Shown here: piece by piece, positions 17,859-26,973 of the stretch | How the letters are laid out: each line of letters begins with the position of its first letter | Position numbering within the stretch: position 1 is the stretch's first letter | From: VAYN01 sp964540905 | GTDB lineage: Bacteria > Actinomycetota > Thermoleophilia > Solirubrobacterales > 70-9 | Direction: 5' to 3' | Length of the DNA stretch: 64,000 nucleotides | Assembly: GCA_964540905.1 (NCBI GenBank) | Contig: CAZIOS010000003.1 | Coordinates: forward strand, 1 to 64,000 | Translations under genes and position numbers: made by a program | The notes under the pieces: model-generated | Databases searched by the model: none | Seen by the model: only the letters and a program-made list of their open reading frames with translations | Told to the model about the DNA's origin: nothing

Positions 17859-18641
17859 ATGCGCAAGCACCTGACCCTGACCCTCGCCCTAGTGGCCGCG
17901 ATCGTGGCCACCTCCGCGGCAATCGCCTCCGCGGCAGGGGAAAAGCCGACCGTCGTCCGCGCCGGCAACCTCGAACTGACGATCAACGGCAGCGTCACCC
18001 CAAAGGCGCTGCCGAAGAACGAACTGGCGCCGATCACCCTCAACGTCTCCGGCGGCATCGCCACCCTCGACGGCTCCCACCCGCCGGCGCTGAAGGAAGT
18101 GATCGTCGACACCGACAAGAACGGCCAGGTCAACCCCCAGGGCCTGGCGGTCTGCAAATCGAGCCAGCTGCAATCCCAGGACACCGCCCACGCCGAAGCG
18201 ATCTGCAAAGAAGCGATCATCGGCACCGGCACCACCGACGTGCAAATCCAGTTCCCCGAACAGGCGCCGATCCCCGTCCACAGCAAGCTGCTGGCCTTCA
18301 ACGGCGGCACCAAGGGCGGCGTGACGACGATCTTCATCCACGCCTACATCACCGTCCCCACCCCGGCGGCGATCGTCACCACGGTGAAGATCTCCAAGGA
18401 GCACAAGGGCCCCTACGGCCTGCACTCGGTCGCCTCGGTGCCGAAGATCGCCGGCGGCTCGGGCTCGGTGACCGCCTTCAGCCTCACCTTCCACCGCCTC
18501 TTCACCTACAAGGGCAAGAAGCAGAGCTACTTCGAGGCCAAATGCTCCAACGGCAAGTTCCTCGCCCAGGCCGAAGCGGTCTTCGCCAACGGCGAAAAGG
18601 TCAAGGGCGGCGTGGTCAGGACCTGCACGCCAAAGGGCTGA
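17859..18641 (+). CDS. small secreted cassette-end protein (type S)
   Basis: A 260-residue protein with a clean signal peptide (about residues 1-26, ending AIASAA) and a mature domain rich in beta-strand patterns. Landmarks shared with 26097-26873 are G.L....G...P.ALP, the segment ending P..L....I.I...G, LP.C....I or its equivalent, the segment around AFNG, and the last 30 residues with two cysteines. It lies 67 bp after the L-type gene, with CAGGAGAG as ribosome binding site. It is the last gene of the first complete cassette and is followed after 7 bp by the next cassette. No known family can be named. Confidence 0.75.
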   Translation: MRKHLTLTLALVAAIVATSAAIASAAGEKPTVVRAGNLELTINGSVTPKALPKNELAPITLNVSGGIATLDGSHPPALKEVIVDTDKNGQVNPQGLAVCKSSQLQSQDTAHAEAICKEAIIGTGTTDVQIQFPEQAPIPVHSKLLAFNGGTKGGVTTIFIHAYITVPTPAAIVTTVKISKEHKGPYGLHSVASVPKIAGGSGSVTAFSLTFHRLFTYKGKKQSYFEAKCSNGKFLAQAEAVFANGEKVKGGVVRTCTPKG

Positions 18642-18648
18642 CTTCCAC

Positions 18649-19146
18649 GTGAGCGCCCCTCCAGCCAATCCCTCCGGAGGGCGCTCGATGACGACAGGGG
18701 CAGGCGGCCCGGGTATCTCTCCAAGTCCCGGGCCGCCTGCGTCTGAGGGCCCCGAGCGGGCTGCGCTCGCCTTCGGGAAGGCGCTCGGCGCCTGCGACCC
18801 CGCGGCCGCCAGCGCCTGCTTCGCGCCCGACGGCCGCCTGCTCACGCCCGACGGCACCGAGATCGCCGGCAGATTGGGGGTCGGCGAAGTCCTCGCCCAG
18901 CTCACCGCGAGCAGCCCTCGCATCCGCTTCGAGGAGCCCCGCATGGTGAGGGTCGGCACGGTTGCCCTCGCCACCCAGCGCTGGAGCGTCCGCGCCGACG
19001 GCGTGGCGCCGGAGCCCTTCTCCCAGGCCTTCCTCGGCACTCTGGTCGTGCGTCGCGAAGGGCGGCGCTGGCAGATCGCCATCGCCGCCCCCTGGGGGGT
19101 CGGAGCCGGGAGCGTGGCCCGCCAGGGCGGCGGGGGATCGCGCTGA
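18649..19146 (+). CDS. NTF2-like (SnoaL/YybH-type) protein
   Basis: A 165-residue cytoplasmic-looking protein. After a Gly/Pro-rich N-terminus, residues of about 38-155 follow the cone-shaped NTF2-like pattern: a helix with FGKALGACDPAAASACFAPDG, then LTPDGTEIAGRLGVGEVLAQL and strands ending GRRWQIAIAAPW. Such domains bind small ligands or act as simple enzymes or scaffolds; nothing here fixes a substrate. It starts at GTG 18649 (ATG 18688 is an alternative) and overlaps the next start by one base (TGATG). It opens the second cassette and is the only member without an export signal. Confidence 0.7.
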   Translation: MSAPPANPSGGRSMTTGAGGPGISPSPGPPASEGPERAALAFGKALGACDPAAASACFAPDGRLLTPDGTEIAGRLGVGEVLAQLTASSPRIRFEEPRMVRVGTVALATQRWSVRADGVAPEPFSQAFLGTLVVRREGRRWQIAIAAPWGVGAGSVARQGGGGSR

Positions 19147-21440
19147 TGCCCCGCCGCGCTGGCGCTTGCGTCGCCGGGCTCGGCGCCCTGTGCGCCTGCC
19201 TCGCGGCGAGCCTGCCCACCGCCCAGGCCTCGGGCCCCCCGCAGATCGACGCCACCTGGGCCACCGCCGTCACCGCCACCTCCGCCGACCTCCACGCCGA
19301 GGCCGACCCCGAGGGCATCGCCACCACCTACCGCTTCGAATACATCACCGAAGCGCTCTACCGGGAAAACCTCAACCTCGGGCACGAAGCCTTCGCCGGC
19401 GCCGCCCGGCTGCCCTCCGGCGCCGAAGCGCCGCTCGGCTCGGGCTCCGCCGGCGCCGAAGCGGCCCAACACGTCGGCAACCTCAAAGCCGCCACCGCCT
19501 ATCGCTATCGCATCGTCGCCCACAGCGCCGCCGGGACGACGCCCGGCACCGCCTTCGCCTTCGCCACCCAGGAACCCGGCACCGCCTTCGCCCTTCCCGA
19601 CCAGCGCGCCTGGGAGCTGGTCTCCCCGCCGCAGAAAAACGGCGGCTCCGTCCAGGGCTTCGGCGCCGATCGCGGCGGCGGCGTCTTCCAGGCCGCCGCC
19701 AACGGCGAAGCCGTGACCTACAGCTCCGCCGCCTCCTTCTCCGCCGCAGCCTCCGGCGCCCCGCCCGCCTCCCAATACCTCTCCCGCCGCGGCGGCGCCG
19801 GCTGGTCGACCGGGGACATCACCGCCCCGGCCGTCTCCGGCTCCTACGGCGAACACCCCGACGGCGTCCCCTACCAGCTCTTCTCCCCAGACCTCGCCCG
19901 CGGCCTGATGCTGAGCGGCGAGCGCTGCCGCGGCGCCGGCTCCGACTGCCCGGTCGCCAACCCGCCCCTGCCCGACACCGAAGCCCCCGCCGGCTACCAG
20001 GACTACTACCTGCGAGACGACGAAGCCGGCGGCTTCGAGGCGCTGCTCACCGGCGCCGACCTCGGCGGGCTTCTCTCTTTGCCGCCCGAAGACTTCGAAC
20101 TCAGCTTCGCCGGCGCCAGCCCCGACCTGCGCCACGTCGTCCTCTCCACCTGCGCCGCGCTCACCCCCGAAGCGACCGAAGTGCCGAGTGGGGGAGGGGG
20201 GTGCGAGCCCGCCGAAGCCAATCTCTACGAGTGGGGCGAAGGCGGGCTCCAGCTCCTCAACGTCCTTCCCGGCCAGACTCACGGCACCCCGGGCGCCAGG
20301 CTCGCCGCCCAGAGCGCGGCGATCTCCGCAAACGGCTCGCGCGTCTACTTCACCGAGCTCGAAGACGGCGCCCTCTATCTGCGCGAAGCGGGCGGGCCGA
20401 CCAAGCTGCTGCCCGAATCGGTGGCAGGGGGGGCGAGCTTCCAGACCGCCTCCGCCGACGGGTCGCTCGCCTTCTTCACCAGAGCGGGCACCCTCTACCG
20501 CTACGTCGCCCAGGCCGAAACCAGCGAACCGCTCGCCACCGGGGTGCAGGGCGTCCTCGGCGCTTCCGAAAACGGCTCCTACCTCTACTACGAAACCGCC
20601 GCCGGCCTCTTCCTCTGGCGCGAAGGCGCCGGCTCCACCAAGATCGCCGCCAAAGGCGCCGCCAGCGACTGGCCTCCGAGTACTGGCACCGCCCGGGTCA
20701 GCCCCGACGGCGCCCACCTCGCCTTCCTCTCGGCGGCCTCGCTCACCGGCTACGACAACACCGACCAGAGCACTGGCCAGCCCGACGACGAGGTCTACCT
20801 CTACCAAGCGCCCGCGGGCGGAGGAGGAGGGACCCTCACCTGTGCCTCCTGCAACCCGACCGGCGAGCGCCCGCTCGGCCCCTCCACCATCCCCGGCGCC
20901 GTAGCCAACGGCGAAGGCCCCGAAGCCACCGACTCCTACGAGCCCCGCGACCTCTCCGAAGCCGGCAGCCGCCTCTTCTTCGACTCCTCGGATGCTCTTG
21001 TGCCCCACGACACCAACGTCGAGCCCGACGTCTATGAGTGGGAGGCCGCCGGTGCCGGCACCTGCCAGCACCCCGCCGGCTGCATCTCCCTGATCTCAGA
21101 CGGCCAGAGTGGCGAACCCTCCGAGTTCATCGACGCCTCCGCCACCGGCCGCGACGCCTTCTTCCTCACCGCCGACTCCCTCGTTGGCTCCGACCCCGGC
21201 TCCTATGACCTCTACGACGCCCGCGAAGGCGGCGGCTTCCCCGAACCCTCGCCCCCGATCGCCTGCGAAGGAGACTCGTGCCAGAGCCTCCCCTCCCCGC
21301 CCGAAGACCCGACCCCCGGCACCCTGCTCCCCGGCCCCGGCAATCCTCCCGTTCACTTTCCCGAAGCCCACAGTCCCAAGAAGCCTCACAAGAAAAAGCA
21401 CCATAAGAAAAAACTCCACCCCAAGCGGGGTCGCCGATGA
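19146..21440 (+). CDS. secreted Fn3-like plus TolB-propeller protein (type T)
   Basis: A 764-residue exported protein with a signal peptide at residues 1-28. A fibronectin-III-like domain follows at about 30-140 (GPPQIDATWATAV to YRYRIVAHS), then a TolB/WD40-like propeller from RAWELVSPPQKNGGSV on, with blades such as SPDGAHLAFLS and ANGSRVYFTE. The C-terminal third, with VYEWEA, GC.SLISDG and DLYDAREGGGFPEP, matches the end of the protein at 9460-14252. It ends in a basic tail (KKPHKKKHHKKK). Its stop overlaps the next ATG by four bases. It lacks the NHL and 57-residue repeats of its paralogue, which suggests domain loss or gain between cassettes. Confidence 0.78.
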   Translation: MPRRAGACVAGLGALCACLAASLPTAQASGPPQIDATWATAVTATSADLHAEADPEGIATTYRFEYITEALYRENLNLGHEAFAGAARLPSGAEAPLGSGSAGAEAAQHVGNLKAATAYRYRIVAHSAAGTTPGTAFAFATQEPGTAFALPDQRAWELVSPPQKNGGSVQGFGADRGGGVFQAAANGEAVTYSSAASFSAAASGAPPASQYLSRRGGAGWSTGDITAPAVSGSYGEHPDGVPYQLFSPDLARGLMLSGERCRGAGSDCPVANPPLPDTEAPAGYQDYYLRDDEAGGFEALLTGADLGGLLSLPPEDFELSFAGASPDLRHVVLSTCAALTPEATEVPSGGGGCEPAEANLYEWGEGGLQLLNVLPGQTHGTPGARLAAQSAAISANGSRVYFTELEDGALYLREAGGPTKLLPESVAGGASFQTASADGSLAFFTRAGTLYRYVAQAETSEPLATGVQGVLGASENGSYLYYETAAGLFLWREGAGSTKIAAKGAASDWPPSTGTARVSPDGAHLAFLSAASLTGYDNTDQSTGQPDDEVYLYQAPAGGGGGTLTCASCNPTGERPLGPSTIPGAVANGEGPEATDSYEPRDLSEAGSRLFFDSSDALVPHDTNVEPDVYEWEAAGAGTCQHPAGCISLISDGQSGEPSEFIDASATGRDAFFLTADSLVGSDPGSYDLYDAREGGGFPEPSPPIACEGDSCQSLPSPPEDPTPGTLLPGPGNPPVHFPEAHSPKKPHKKKHHKKKLHPKRGRR

Positions 21441-24400
21441 GGTTTCCGACCCGCCACCTCGTCGTTAATCCCGCGCCGGGATGGACTGCCATGTGCTGCG
21501 CCCTCGCCCTCCTCTGGGTCGCCCTCGCGGTCCCCTCGGCCCAGGCGGCCGGCCCGCCGCAGATCGCCGCCACCGCCGCCACCGACATCCAGGGGGTCTC
21601 GGCGCTGCTCAGCGGCGAGGTCGATCCCGAGGGCGAAGGCACCACCTACCGCTTCCAGTACGTCGACGAAGCGACCTTCCAGGCCGATCAGCCCAATGGC
21701 TTCGCCCACGCCACCGCCACCGCGGCGGTCGAGATCGGCGCCGGCTCCGCCGAGCGCTACGCCGCCGCCGCCATTTCCGGCCTCACCCCCGACACCACCT
21801 ATCGTTACCGTCTCCTTGCCGCCAACGCCTCCAGCCCGCCCGGCGGCACCCTCGGCCCCGAAGGCGCCTTCACCACCACTCACGGCTTCGGCTTCCTCCC
21901 CGGCGCCTCGGGCTTCGACCTGACCGCCACCGAGGAAGGCGGCGCCCTCGACACCGAAGCCGGCTCGCACCCCTACGCGATCACCACCACCGTCAACTTC
22001 AACCTCGCCGGCGAATCCGCCGGCCAGCCCGGCCTCCCCGTCAGCGACGGCGACCTCCGCGACCTGCGCCTCGAACTGCCGCCCGGGCTGATCGAAAACC
22101 CCTCCGCGCTCCCCCGCTGCACGCAGGCCCTCTTCCGCACTCCCCGCTCCTCGCCCTTCGAAGCGAGCGCCTCCGGCGAGAGCTGCCCCGCCGACACCCA
22201 GATCGGCGTCGTCGCGCTCCGCAGTTCGATCGGCGGCGGCGTCACCCGGACCTTCGGCCTCTTCAACCTCGTTCCCCCGCCTGGCTCCCCCGCCCAGGTC
22301 GGCTTCAACCCCTACGGCGCCCCCTTCGTCCTCACCCCAACCATCCGCGGCACCGAAGGCCAGTACGGCCTCACTCTCGAATCTCGCAACGTCTCCCAGG
22401 CCTTCGACCTCTACGGCATTTCGACCACGACCTGGGGAGTCCCCTGGGGCGTCTCCCACAACGGCGAGCGCGGCAACTGCCTCAACGAGTCAGAACCGTC
22501 CTTCCCCTGGGCCAAATGCTCGGTCGGCGCTCCCAAGGCCGACCGCCCGCAGGCCTACCTCACCCTGCCCGTCTCCTGTGCCGCCCCCCTCGCCACCACC
22601 GCCAGCGCCGACTCCTGGCAACAGCCCGCCCTGGTCGAAGCCGGCTCCGAAGGCCCCGCCCTCGGCGGCTGCGAAGGCCTCTCCCTCGCCACCGTGGGAT
22701 CGGTCCAGCCGAGCACCGAACGGGCCTCCTCGCCCAGTGGCCTCGACTTCAACCTCGACCTCAGCCAGCAGGGGCTTACCGAACCGGGCGGCCGGGCGCC
22801 TTCCCAGATTCGCAAGGCTGTCCTCGCCCTGCCCGAAGGGATGACGCTCAACCCCTCCGTCGCGGCGGGCCTCGGCACCTGCACCCCGGCGCAGTACGCC
22901 TCCGAGACGCTCGCGGCAGGCAGCGGCTGCCCCAACGACTCCAAGATCGGCACGGTCGAAGTCAAGAGCCCACTCTTCGAAGCGCCGATCCCCGGCTCCC
23001 TCTACGTCGCCCAGCCCTACGAAAACGAATTCCACACCCTGCTCGCCCTCTACGTCGTCTTCAAGGACCCCGCCCTGGGCGTCCTCGACAAGCTCGCCGG
23101 CAAGGTCGAACCGAACCTCCAGACCGGCCAGCTCACCGCCACCTTCGACGAACTCCCCCAGTTGCCCTACTCCCACCTCAACGTGCACTTCCGCGAAGGC
23201 CAGCGCAGCGTCCTCGCCACCCCCTCCGCCTGCGGCTCCTACTCCGCCCAGATCGCCCTCACCCCGTGGCTTGACCCCGGCGCGGTCATCCATGACACCT
23301 CCCAGCTTCACGTCAGCGCCGGCATCGGCGGCGGCCCCTGTCCCGCTGGAGCCCCGCCTTTCGCCCCCGCCGCCCAGGCTGGCACCCTCAACTCCGAGAC
23401 CGGCGCCTACAGCCCCTTCTACCTGCACCTCACGCGGACCGACACCGAACAGGAGATCACCTCCTACTCGGCCAAGCTGCCGCCGGGCCTGCTGGGCAAG
23501 ATCGCTGGCATCCCCTACTGCTCCGACGCGGCGATCGAAGCCGCCAAGCGAGAGTCGGGGATCGAAGAGGAAGGGCACCCCTCCTGTCCCGCGGCAAGCG
23601 AAATCGGCCACACCGAGACCGGCTACGGCCTCGGCGGCGTCCTCGCCTACGCCCCGGGGCGCCTCTACCTCGCCGGCCCCTATCACGGCTCTCTGCTCTC
23701 GATCGTCGCGATCGACGCCGCCACCGTCGGCCCCTTCGACCTCGGCGTCATCGTGGTGCGCTCGGCAATCGAGGTCAACCCACAGACGGCCCAGGTCTCG
23801 ATCGACTCCGCGGGCTCGGATCCGATCCCCCACATCCTCGGCGGCATCCCCCTGCGCCTGCGTGACATCCGCATCTACATCGACCGCCCGAACTTCACCC
23901 TCAACCCGACCAGCTGCCAGCCCTTCTCAGTCGCCTCCACCCTGACCGGCTCGAGCGCTCCCTTCACCAACCCCAAGGACATCTCGGCCACCGCCAGCGA
24001 TCCCTTCCAAGTCTCCTTTTGCTCCTCGCTGCCCTTTGCCCCCGAGCTCAGCCTCAAGCTCAGCGGCCCCACCAAGCGCGGCGACTACCCGGCGCTTCGA
24101 GCCGTCCTCACGCCCCATCCCGGCGACGCCAACATCGCCGCCGCCGCGGTCACCCTGCCGCCCACCGAGTTCCTCGCCCAGAACCACATCGACACGATCT
24201 GCACCCGCCCCCAGTCCGAAGCCGAAGCCTGCCCGGCCGGATCGGTGGTCGGCTCCGCCAAGGCCGAAACCCCGCTGCTCTCCGAACCCCTGCAGGGCCC
24301 GGTCTACCTGCGCTCCTCCACCCACTCGCTGCCCGACCTCGTCGCCGTGCTTCACGGCGACGGCATCCGCATCGTCCTCGAAGGGCACCTCGACTCCTCC

Positions 24401-24664
24401 CACGGCGGCCTCCGCGCCAGCTTCGAAGGGCTCCCCGACGCCCCGGTCTCCAGCTTCACGATGACGATCTTCGGCGGCAGGAAGAAGGGCGTCCTGGTCA
24501 ACGCCGCCAACGTCTGCACCGCGCCCCAGCTCGCCACCGCGCGCTTCGTCGGCCAGAACAACAGCGGCGAGTCGCTTCACCCTCGGCTGCAAGCCAGCTG
24601 CCCCAAGCACCGCAGGCGAAAGCCTCACCACAAGCATCACAACCACCGAGGAGGTAAGCGCTGA
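21437..24664 (+). CDS. very large secreted protein with LPxG/CPxxSxIG repeats (type L)
   Basis: A 1075-residue paralogue of the protein at 14249-17791. A signal peptide covers residues 1-37. Unlike its paralogue it carries an N-terminal Fn3-like domain (GPPQIAATAATDIQG, then VDPEGEGTTYRFQYVDEA) that closely resembles that of its upstream neighbour at 19146, so this domain has moved between genes. The rest shows the same repeat landmarks: LPPGLIENP and CPADTQIG; LPEGMTLNP and PLFEAPIPGSLYV; LPPGLLGKIAG and CPAASEIG; CPAGSVVG and PLQGPVYLRSS. It ends in a His/Lys/Arg-rich tail. It is coupled by overlaps on both sides (ATGA upstream, TGATG downstream). Function unknown. Confidence 0.78.
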   Translation: MRFPTRHLVVNPAPGWTAMCCALALLWVALAVPSAQAAGPPQIAATAATDIQGVSALLSGEVDPEGEGTTYRFQYVDEATFQADQPNGFAHATATAAVEIGAGSAERYAAAAISGLTPDTTYRYRLLAANASSPPGGTLGPEGAFTTTHGFGFLPGASGFDLTATEEGGALDTEAGSHPYAITTTVNFNLAGESAGQPGLPVSDGDLRDLRLELPPGLIENPSALPRCTQALFRTPRSSPFEASASGESCPADTQIGVVALRSSIGGGVTRTFGLFNLVPPPGSPAQVGFNPYGAPFVLTPTIRGTEGQYGLTLESRNVSQAFDLYGISTTTWGVPWGVSHNGERGNCLNESEPSFPWAKCSVGAPKADRPQAYLTLPVSCAAPLATTASADSWQQPALVEAGSEGPALGGCEGLSLATVGSVQPSTERASSPSGLDFNLDLSQQGLTEPGGRAPSQIRKAVLALPEGMTLNPSVAAGLGTCTPAQYASETLAAGSGCPNDSKIGTVEVKSPLFEAPIPGSLYVAQPYENEFHTLLALYVVFKDPALGVLDKLAGKVEPNLQTGQLTATFDELPQLPYSHLNVHFREGQRSVLATPSACGSYSAQIALTPWLDPGAVIHDTSQLHVSAGIGGGPCPAGAPPFAPAAQAGTLNSETGAYSPFYLHLTRTDTEQEITSYSAKLPPGLLGKIAGIPYCSDAAIEAAKRESGIEEEGHPSCPAASEIGHTETGYGLGGVLAYAPGRLYLAGPYHGSLLSIVAIDAATVGPFDLGVIVVRSAIEVNPQTAQVSIDSAGSDPIPHILGGIPLRLRDIRIYIDRPNFTLNPTSCQPFSVASTLTGSSAPFTNPKDISATASDPFQVSFCSSLPFAPELSLKLSGPTKRGDYPALRAVLTPHPGDANIAAAAVTLPPTEFLAQNHIDTICTRPQSEAEACPAGSVVGSAKAETPLLSEPLQGPVYLRSSTHSLPDLVAVLHGDGIRIVLEGHLDSSHGGLRASFEGLPDAPVSSFTMTIFGGRKKGVLVNAANVCTAPQLATARFVGQNNSGESLHPRLQASCPKHRRRKPHHKHHNHRGGKR

Positions 24665-26097
24665 TGCTCATCCGCGCCCGTCCTGTCGCCGCGCCCGCCC
24701 GCCGTCTGCTCTCTCTCGCTGCCCTGCTGGCGATTGCCGCCCTCCTCGCCGCTGGTCCCGCACGAGCGGCCGAAGCCAACCACCCTCTCCTCTTCTCGCT
24801 CAGCGGCAACGCCGAAGATCCCAGCCAAAACCACCCTCCCGACGGCGGCTTCGAAGCCGCCTGCGGCGTCGCCGTCGACTCCCACGGCGACCTTTACGTC
24901 TCCGACTATTACCACCACGCCGTCGACGTCTTCTCCCCCAGCGGCCATTACGAAAGCCAGATCGCCGGCGAGGACCCACTCGACGGCCCCTGCGGCCTCG
25001 CGCTCGACCCGGCCGGCGACCTCTTCGTCAACAACTACCACCGCGACGTGGTCGATTTCGCGCCCGCCGAAATCCCCAACGGCGCCGGCGCCGTCATCGA
25101 CTCCTCGCACTCCACCGGCCTCGCCGTCGATCCCTCTACGGGCGAGCTCTACGTCGACGACCGCACCTACGTCGCCGCCTACGCAGCCCCGGTGCACCCC
25201 GGCGAGGCGCCGGTCAGGATCGGCGAAGGCACGCTCGGCGAAGGCTACGGCCTCGCGGTCTCCCACTACTCCGCCACCGCCGGCGACCTCTACGTCGCCG
25301 ATGCCGCCACCGGCACCGTCAAGGTCTACGACCCCGCCCACAGCACGCAAAGCCCCGAAGCCGTCATCGACGGCGCCGGCACCCCGCAGGCTGGTTTCGC
25401 GGACCTCACCGACTCCAGCCTCGCCGTCGACCCCGCCGACGGCCACCTCTACGTCGTCGACGACACCCAGCCCGGCTTCGAACACCCCGCGGCGGTCGTC
25501 GACGAGTTCAACGCCCAGGGCGACTACCGCGGCCAGATCTCTCACACCATCGTCGACGCCGAACCCTCCGGCCTCGCGGTCAACGGCAACGCCGGCGCCG
25601 CCCAGGGCGACGTCTACGTCACCTCCGGCAACAGCGAAGGGTCAAAGCTCTACGCCTTCGGCCCCACCGCCCCCGCCCACATCCTCACCGTCGCCAAGAC
25701 GGGCGCCGGCGAAGGCACGCTGACCAGCGCGCCGGCCGGGATCGATTGCGGCTCAGCCTGCGCCGCCGAATACGACGCCGGCGCCGAAGTCACCCTCACC
25801 GCGACCCCGGCACCGGGCTCGGCCTTCGCCGGCTGGAGCGGCGCCGGCTGCTCGGGCGCCGCTCTCTGTCACCTCACCCTCGGCGCCGACAGGTCGCTCA
25901 GCGCCGAATTCGAAGCCCTTCCCCCGCAGCCCCTCGGCCTCGCCACTCTCGCCGCCAGCCCCTCGCCGAGCGCCGCCGGCCTTGCTACGACCGCCGCCTC
26001 CCCTGGTCCGCAAAAGCCACATCCTCCCGCCCAGCGCCGCCACCGCCGTCGCCACCGCAAAGGCAGCGATCGGCAAGCGAAGGGAGGGAGTCGCTGA
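24664..26097 (+). CDS. secreted NHL-repeat protein with one InlB-like repeat (type N)
   Basis: A 477-residue exported protein with a signal peptide at residues 1-35 (ending ARAAE) and an NHL propeller at about 45-335 (blades such as AVDSHGDLYVSDYYHHAVDV and LAVDPSTGELYVDD). A single cysteine-bearing InlB-like repeat follows at about 340-418 (GIDCGSACAAEYDAG), then a Pro/Ala linker and a basic tail (RRHRRRHRKG). It is a short form of the protein at 6476-9463. It starts one base inside the stop codon of the L gene, so the second cassette is one tightly coupled operon. Confidence 0.8.
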   Translation: MLIRARPVAAPARRLLSLAALLAIAALLAAGPARAAEANHPLLFSLSGNAEDPSQNHPPDGGFEAACGVAVDSHGDLYVSDYYHHAVDVFSPSGHYESQIAGEDPLDGPCGLALDPAGDLFVNNYHRDVVDFAPAEIPNGAGAVIDSSHSTGLAVDPSTGELYVDDRTYVAAYAAPVHPGEAPVRIGEGTLGEGYGLAVSHYSATAGDLYVADAATGTVKVYDPAHSTQSPEAVIDGAGTPQAGFADLTDSSLAVDPADGHLYVVDDTQPGFEHPAAVVDEFNAQGDYRGQISHTIVDAEPSGLAVNGNAGAAQGDVYVTSGNSEGSKLYAFGPTAPAHILTVAKTGAGEGTLTSAPAGIDCGSACAAEYDAGAEVTLTATPAPGSAFAGWSGAGCSGAALCHLTLGADRSLSAEFEALPPQPLGLATLAASPSPSAAGLATTAASPGPQKPHPPAQRRHRRRHRKGSDRQAKGGSR

Positions 26098-26873
26098 TGC
26101 GCAGGCGCTCGATCTCGATCCTCGTCCTCCTGGGCGCCCTGGCTTCGACCGCGGTCCTCGCCCGCGCCGAGGTCACCCAGCGCGGCGACCTGCGGGTCAG
26201 CTTCAGCGGCTCCCTCTCGCCCCACGCCCTGCCGCGCACCGCGCCGGCCCCGGTCAGGGTCTCGATGGGGGGTCAGATCGCCACCACCGACGGCGCCGCC
26301 CCGCCCCAGCTGCAGAGGATCTCGATCGCGATCAACCGCCAGGGCCGCCTCAGCGCCGCCGGCCTGCCGGTTTGCGCCCTCAGGCAGATCCAGCCCTCGA
26401 CCACCGCCGGCGCCCTCGAAGCCTGCCGCCGCTCCCTTGTCGGCGAAGGCAGCTTCTCGGCCAAGGTCCTGCTCCCCGAGGAGGCCCCCTTCCCCTCGGC
26501 GGGCAAGGTCTACGCCTTCAACGGGACCTTCCACGGCCGCCCCGCGATCCTCGCCCACGTCTACGGCACCCAGCCGGCCCCCACCTCCTCCACCATCCCC
26601 TTCCTCATCTCCTCCTCCCATGGCACCTACGGCACCGTGCTGCGCGCCTCCCTGCCCCGGGTCACCTCCAAGTGGGGCTACGTCACCGGCCTCAAGCTCA
26701 CCCTTGGGCGCACCTACCGCTACCGCGGCAAGGCCCGCGGCTACCTCAGCGCCTCCTGCCCGGCGCCCAAGGGCTTCCCGGGCGCGGTGTTCCCGCTGGC
26801 CAGGGCCAGCTTCGCCTTCCCCGGCAAGACCCTCAGTTCGACGCTGACGCGGAGTTGCCGGGCGCGGGAGTGA
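26097..26873 (+). CDS. small secreted cassette-end protein (type S)
   Basis: A 258-residue protein with an N-terminal signal peptide (about residues 1-24, ending LARAE). It is a paralogue of 17859-18641 and of the truncated gene at 1-125; its last 40 residues are almost the same as the latter. Conserved landmarks are FSGSLSPHALP, LP.CALRQIQ, VYAFNG, TSKWGYVTG and the terminal TLTRSC. The ATG at 26097 overlaps the upstream TGA (TGATG). It is the last gene of the second cassette, as in the other cassettes. The molecular role is unknown. Confidence 0.75.
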   Translation: MRRRSISILVLLGALASTAVLARAEVTQRGDLRVSFSGSLSPHALPRTAPAPVRVSMGGQIATTDGAAPPQLQRISIAINRQGRLSAAGLPVCALRQIQPSTTAGALEACRRSLVGEGSFSAKVLLPEEAPFPSAGKVYAFNGTFHGRPAILAHVYGTQPAPTSSTIPFLISSSHGTYGTVLRASLPRVTSKWGYVTGLKLTLGRTYRYRGKARGYLSASCPAPKGFPGAVFPLARASFAFPGKTLSSTLTRSCRARE

Positions 26874-26973
26874 ACTGCCGGCGCCCAGGGTGAGCGCTCG
26901 AGCCCGCAGTGACGCTCACCTTCCTATTCCTCTCGCCCTGGGCAGTCCTTCCGCCTCGGGGCGATAGCGATTG

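Noticed and set aside
15626..21071. Two more very long minus-strand frames (15626-17788 and 17889-21071), Gly/Val/Asp-rich.
   Set aside because: Same mirror effect of GC-rich coding DNA; no signal peptide, start context or family pattern, and the plus-strand genes are clear.
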